This document shows, one piece after another, positions 22,778-27,122 of a stretch of 27,122 nt of DNA. This DNA comes from Choristocarpus tenellus KU-1152. Its lineage: Eukaryota > Phaeophyceae. Below the pieces are notes generated by a model. It did not search any database, was not told the origin of the DNA, and was given only the letters and a program-made list of their open reading frames with translations. Where the stretch lies: assembly GCA_964200185.2 (NCBI GenBank), contig CAXNAD020000151.1, positions 1-27,122 on the forward strand, written 5' to 3'. Numbering within the stretch: the first letter of the stretch is position 1; each line of letters starts with the position of its first letter. The position numbers and the translations under genes are program-made.

Positions 22778-24152
22778 AAGATATATTATGCAACAAAGTG
22801 CATTAAGAGAGTCCAGTGTTAAGCAACCATACTCTCTATAGCCTCTATGAAGAAGACACTCACTGCAAGCATATATTGAATTGTTACATGCACTACTACT
22901 GCTCCAGGAAAATATTGGGTTCCCCTAAAGGGAATATATACGTCACATAGTCCACGATGCACCTCTCTACACCAACAAGGCGTAAGTGATAAATACTGAA
23001 GAATCACACTCTCAACACGTAACGCTCAATACGCTACATATCATTTAAGGCATTACACAATTTTGGGCTAATATGCTGTCTGCTGTTCCTGACAACGTTC
23101 TGTTCAGACCGTTTTGCTTTTTTGACTTCCATTACAAGGACAACGTATTGAGGATCACTTCCTCTGTAGTGTACCAGTCCATTTACTCGATAACACCTTC
23201 TATCAGATCCACGTTTGGCTCCGATTCCTTACTATTATTCCACTAGAAGTCCCACTTCGATAATACTGTTGAACACACATTGGTTAGATCAATAAACAGA
23301 AGAACTTTGACTGAAAGAGGGGAAAATACAGGTCTGTTGTACTTGCTCAAGGCAATTTGATCTAGAGCATGTGTTGCTCTGCGTGCTTGTCATAACTCGG
23401 TCCAGTAAGATCTGTCATTCATGGCAATGTTTGAATCATTTTGCTCTGTAACGTATCCTATCCAGAAAAAACATGGTTGATCAATAATACCAACACTGGA
23501 AGTTTTGTGGACAAGCGTAACATATTCTGAGGTTTTTCATAAGGCAATTGAACATGATCAGGAGGAAACAATGTTCTATTGCAAGTACAGTATTATTATA
23601 CCTTGGTCAAAAGGTGACTATCACACTTACAGTCAATTTGAGCCAGTCCCCACTCCCGTTCACCAAAAGTCTAGCAGCTGATCATACCTCAACAGTAGCA
23701 GAAGGAATGTGTTGATGTTTTGGAGTAGGCCAATTATGTAACAGTTACATCATCTTGAACAGGAAAGACAATAGCTACACCAAAATCTTCACATATTGTC
23801 TCCACACTACCAACAAGAGAGGAGCAGTGATGCAAGTTTAGGGCTCGGAAATTTCTCTGAGTACACCAATACCTCAAGGGCAACACATCCTTACCACCGT
23901 TACCAAACAAGTCTAGCGTGTGCCTCAGTGGAAACGCAATCTACAATGCTCAGATACACAGACCTCAGGGTTTTCACCTCAGAATACACATAGGCATCGG
24001 AACCATGGTACAAGAACAAGCACTGAATACACAATATTGCCGGTGGATTCACAAGTGAAACAAGTTCTAAACAGGAGAGATAAAAATATCTACTAATGCT
24101 CTGTCCATCTGCCACTGCCCGATCCCTTCGGATTAAGTGTGTGGTATGTTTA

Positions 24153-24156
<4 letters not shown>
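22778..24156. other. Gene-free intergenic stretch
   Basis: This AT-rich sequence between the last MITE and the TG microsatellite contains only short open frames of about 60-65 codons without recognisable motifs. I see no RNA gene or further copy of the MITE in it. Confidence 0.5.

Positions 24157-24186
<30 letters not shown>
24157..24186. repeat. (TG)15 microsatellite
   Basis: Thirty bases of uninterrupted TG follow a TATGTATG lead-in. It lies about 470 bp beyond the stop codon of the neighbouring methyltransferase gene. The His-Thr runs seen in overlapping minus-strand open frames are translations of this repeat. Confidence 0.95.
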
Positions 24187-24188
<2 letters not shown>

Positions 24189-24654
24189 TGGTGTAAACCA
24201 CAAAAAAAAACGTAACGTAACTCCTTGGCAACTAAATGAAAATGTAAAAGAATATGCAATATGGACTTCAAAACAGAAAAATGGGAGTCTGGTGGAATCA
24301 AGAATAAAAAAAAAGATCAGGGAAGGGCCCGAGAGATGGAGGTGAAGGGACACACATTTAACACACAAAAAAACCCAGGAGAGTACATGACTTCCACCTT
24401 CACCATACAACCCCTTTCCGGATGTAGAGGTCAAGGGTGAGCTTGTGCATAGCAAAAAATCCTGCCCACCCACAGAGGTCCACATAGACTCACAGGGCAC
24501 TCACTGTCCAGATGAAGGTAATTAGTCATCTCCACCCTAAATTTCAAGTTCCTACAGGAGGGGTGAAAACGTTCAGGCGAAGATCCCTGGGCTCATACCA
24601 TAAACTCTTTGAACCCACCCTCAGCTCTGCTGTAATACACTTCCTTTGGTTTCA

Positions 24655-26140
24655 TTACTTCACTAGCGCATAGAGGAAGTAGCTAAACTGCTCCCCCTCC
24701 CCAATTTCACGGAAAACCGACCGAGACCATCCCATTCCCTTTTTCTGCATAGTCAGCAACTCAAGCCGTGCATCAGGGTCTTCAGCTGTGACCTGCCACA
24801 TATGGTCAAAGACAAAACACCAAGAATCAGAAAGGTTAGAAAAGAAACAAATCTAGGAGTAAAGGTGGACTGGTGTGAAAATTTTAGGCAGCATCCTTGG
24901 ACACTGTGGACGGAGGCACACAAGATTCTTGTTATAAGAAGCAAAAATATCATTACAAGACTTCTACGAATCATCAGACAAGAAATAGTATCTCCTGCTT
25001 GACATTTCAGAGTCTTTATATTCTCAGTGGGGGATGGGACTTGCACACTCTGCTGGGCAGCCTTCGATTTAAATAATACCAAATCTGTCCTAACTCATTA
25101 TTTTGCCCACACTGTTCTCGAACCCTAACCCTACCCCCCTTCTCCAAACAGGTATTAAAATATGACCTGTTCATTCGATCCAAAAAGCTGTCAGCAGAGC
25201 GTGTGAGCCTTACCCTTTGGTAAGGATATGTATCAGGTCCATCTTTATTTCACCACAAACAAAACGTAACTGACTCCATGTTCAGTCTACAACTCCTGGC
25301 TGTGGCGATGAAGAGGTCGATCAAGAACTACACAGGCATATATTCAAAACAACTGAGATAGCCCTTCAATCGAAAGAGTTCAACGGTCAATTGCATTATT
25401 AGCGCATGATCTCCAAATTACACATGTACCAACTATTCCTGAGGAACGTAGGACAAAGCACAGTGCAAGGGAGAAAACAGACGGGCATTGGGAGGCGAGA
25501 ATGCGACCTGACTGGCTGCAGGACTTGATAAACGAACCTGCAGGAAAATCCCGCCCTTCCTGAGTACACGGTGAACCTCCGCAGCCATGTTATAGGCATC
25601 CTCTGGGCTCCTACATAGGAGGGCATCTATCGTGCCTTTGTCTACGGCAGCGTCAAATGATGCCTCCGGGAAAGGGAGATTGAGAGCGTCAGCCCGGGCG
25701 CAGGTGTAACCACTGCGCTGCCCGTGTCGACGGCGCATTATGCGCACAGCACTTGGGCTGCTATCAATATCAGTGACTTGCAAGTTCAAGCCAGGCTCCG
25801 CCGCTAGCTTGGGACCCACATCACTTGTTCCACAGCCAAGGTGTACAAGGCTACTTCCCGGGGATATTGTCGAAAGGAATGAGAGAAGATGCTGCCGTAA
25901 GCCTCCCTCATAAGGAAGGAACCACTCGAAAGATTTTTGGTCCATACCACCTGAGCTGTACTCCCTCTCCCAGTATGCCTCATCCCCGAACTTCGATGTA
26001 ATATCTCCTAGGGGGTGAAAAACAGAGTTTGTAGATCTTCCGATTGTGCCGGTTGTGGGGGTGTACGAGGTCATCCACCGACATCTGAGAGCGGGGAACA
26101 TTCGTACTGCAGGGGTACAAAGTCTTGGTAATCCCGCCAT
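24655..26140 (-). CDS. CSKMT: Class I SAM methyltransferase of the CSKMT/METTL13-like family, two exons, complete
   Basis: Exon 1 is 26140-25538 (201 codons) and exon 2 is 24792-24655 (45 codons plus TAA). A 745-bp phase-0 intron (gttcgt...ggcag) separates them, giving 246 aa. Residues 1-27 are rich in Arg with no acidic residues, like a mitochondrial targeting peptide. Then come YWEREY (57-62), FEWFLPY (71-77), motif I HLGCGTSD (100-107), the acidic TDID (123-126), RADALNLPFP (149-158) and DKGTIDALL (167-175). DKGT-DA is typical of the METTL13/CSKMT/EEF1AKMT4 group. Exon 2 opens TAEDPDAR, matching the conserved post-strand segment (SDEDPDxR in human CSKMT). CSKMT methylates a lysine of mitochondrial citrate synthase. 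That substrate is inferred from resemblance and the targeting peptide; a lysine methyltransferase of eEF1A is the alternative. An in-frame TGA lies four codons upstream of the chosen ATG. Confidence 0.85.
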
Positions 26141-27031
26141 GATGCACCTTCAGTTCAAAATCAAAAGGAGACGGGAGTAGCAGGGTCGAAACGCACACAA
26201 TTGCAAACTGGGAACCCTTGCTTCCATATCTCTAATCAGAACCGGATGGATTTGAGAACATTGTCACTTGTTTAGAGAAAGTGACCAGGGCTTGAGTGCG
26301 AATCCGTGATGTTTGGGACGTGGATTGGGGATGGGAACATAAAAATGTTCGGTGGCACAAAGTTACCTAGGGCGTCGGTTGACCCACTATCTCCACCTAC
26401 AATGAGCTGCACCCTTGAGAGAAGACGAAGGCCATCTCCTTCCCCGCTTCTACTCTTGGTTTTGATCGGTTAGTGTGCAAGCTGATCGAAACAAAGCCAG
26501 TTTGGGGTTGAGGATGGACAGTTTTTGGAAGGTTGAATGGTCAAATTGATACGAAATGAATGTCAAATACGTTGATCCGTTCATCAATAAAATATCTTTA
26601 TCTAAAGTTCCACCGAATTTATTCCCTTTCACTCATTCTAACATATATTTTATCAATAATAATATTCACATAACAGTGCATTAGAAGTGACTACTTGCCA
26701 ATTCTGTGCTTCGTCATCAGTTCGACCATTTTCTTTCCTCGTCATATCATTGGTATAGTAGTAGTACAGTAGGAGGCCCTATTTTGGGCCAAATATTATG
26801 AACCAAATAGAAAAATATGCAATTTTGTACCGCTTTTTCGATATACTCAAAAAAATAGGTTTTTGTACCGGAATTCTCGTATTCGAGCCATTTGGCACAA
26901 ACTCCCAGAGATGTTAACGCGAGTTTGGCGCGGGCGTAAAAATTTCTCGCGAAAAGTGCCTTTCTTCCTGAGCCATGCTACCATACAGCAGCAGTACAGT
27001 ACCTTGCTGGTGGGGGAATAAAGTGGAAGCC
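26141..27031. promoter_or_regulatory. Divergent promoter region with E2F-like sites and a repeated TTTTGTACCG motif
   Basis: This is the head-to-head space (891 bp) between the methyltransferase start and the start at 27032. TTTGGCGCG at 26924-26932 is a textbook E2F/DP site (TTTSSCGS). TTTCTCGCGAAAA at 26943-26955 is a near-palindromic E2F-like site 10 bp on. TTTTGTACCG occurs twice, at 26823-26832 and 26861-26870. A small GGCCC-GGGCC inverted repeat lies at 26775-26790. The E2F-like sites are about 80-110 bp from the right-hand ATG, so they more likely serve that gene. Confidence 0.6.
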
Positions 27032-27122
27032 ATGCCTCGTGCCGCGGGAAACCTCTGCAAGATGCCTTCAAATACACCGGGTCCGCCTTTCTACGCAATC
27101 CGCAAGTGCCGTAAGTGCGGTG
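27032..27122 (+). CDS. 5' end of an unidentified gene cut by the window edge; possible RNase H1
   Basis: From the ATG at 27032 the frame stays open for 30 codons to the edge, beginning MPRAAGNLCKMPSNTPG and then PPFYAIRKCRKCG. A second ATG lies in frame at 27062. FYAIRKxRKxG resembles the start of the RNase H1 hybrid-binding (viroplasmin) domain, usually FYAVRKGRKPG, which binds RNA/DNA hybrids. The two Cys residues are unusual there and could instead begin a C-x2-C zinc ribbon. GTAAGT at 27111-27116 would be a perfect splice donor, so the exon may end within the window. E2F-like sites just upstream fit a replication-linked gene. The existence of a gene is fairly likely, but its identity is tentative. 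Confidence 0.4.
   Translation, partial: MPRAAGNLCKMPSNTPGPPFYAIRKCRKCG

Noticed and set aside
24150-24500. 116-codon and 133-codon minus-strand open frames with His-Thr runs
   Set aside because: They are driven by translation of the TG microsatellite and lack any domain.
25121-25138. AACCCTAACCCTACC, interstitial telomere-like sequence
   Set aside because: Fewer than three units inside a methyltransferase intron; not enough to claim a telomere relic.
26847-27098. 83-codon minus-strand open frame opposite the right-edge gene
   Set aside because: It runs antisense across the E2F-like promoter and the putative first exon, with no motif; judged a shadow frame.

Overview
The window is nuclear DNA from a eukaryote. 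Every recognisable protein is split by GT-AG introns (11 complete introns, about 190 to 2160 bp), intergenic spaces are long and AT-rich, and there are no bacterial-style operons. The lineage cannot be fixed from this window. The eL32 and BUD23 sequences look generic for a protist, alga or early-branching eukaryote, and a stramenopile- or plant-like source is only an impression.

Layout from left to right. (1) 1-4520, minus strand: the 5' part of a ZC3H15/DFRP1 (yeast Tma46) gene, with four exons visible and the zinc-finger part beyond the left edge. (2) 4521-5398: an 878-bp head-to-head promoter region. (3) 5399-8233, plus strand: a complete six-exon BUD23 gene for the 18S rRNA m7G methyltransferase. 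(4) 8234-14383: a 6.1-kb convergent gap with an imperfect ~82-bp tandem duplication, a possible foldback element and no gene I recognise. (5) 14384-17680, minus strand: a complete three-exon gene for ribosomal protein eL32. (6) 17681-24654: a 7-kb gene-poor stretch holding four copies of one ~260-bp MITE family with clear terminal inverted repeats and 4-bp target-site duplications, plus a purine tract, a small tandem repeat and a (TG)15 microsatellite. (7) 24655-26140, minus strand: a complete two-exon methyltransferase of the CSKMT/METTL13-like family, probably mitochondrial. (8) 26141-27031: a second head-to-head promoter region with two E2F-like sites. (9) 27032-27122, plus strand: the first codons of a gene cut by the right edge, possibly RNase H1 (hybrid-binding domain) but not certain.

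Three of the five genes serve ribosome production or translation: ZC3H15/DFRP1 stabilises the translational GTPase DRG1, BUD23 acts on the small subunit and eL32 belongs to the large subunit. ZC3H15 and BUD23 share a divergent promoter, which makes co-expression plausible. The main unexplained content is the MITE family. I found no sign of a novel multi-gene system such as a defence, biosynthetic or CRISPR-like locus.
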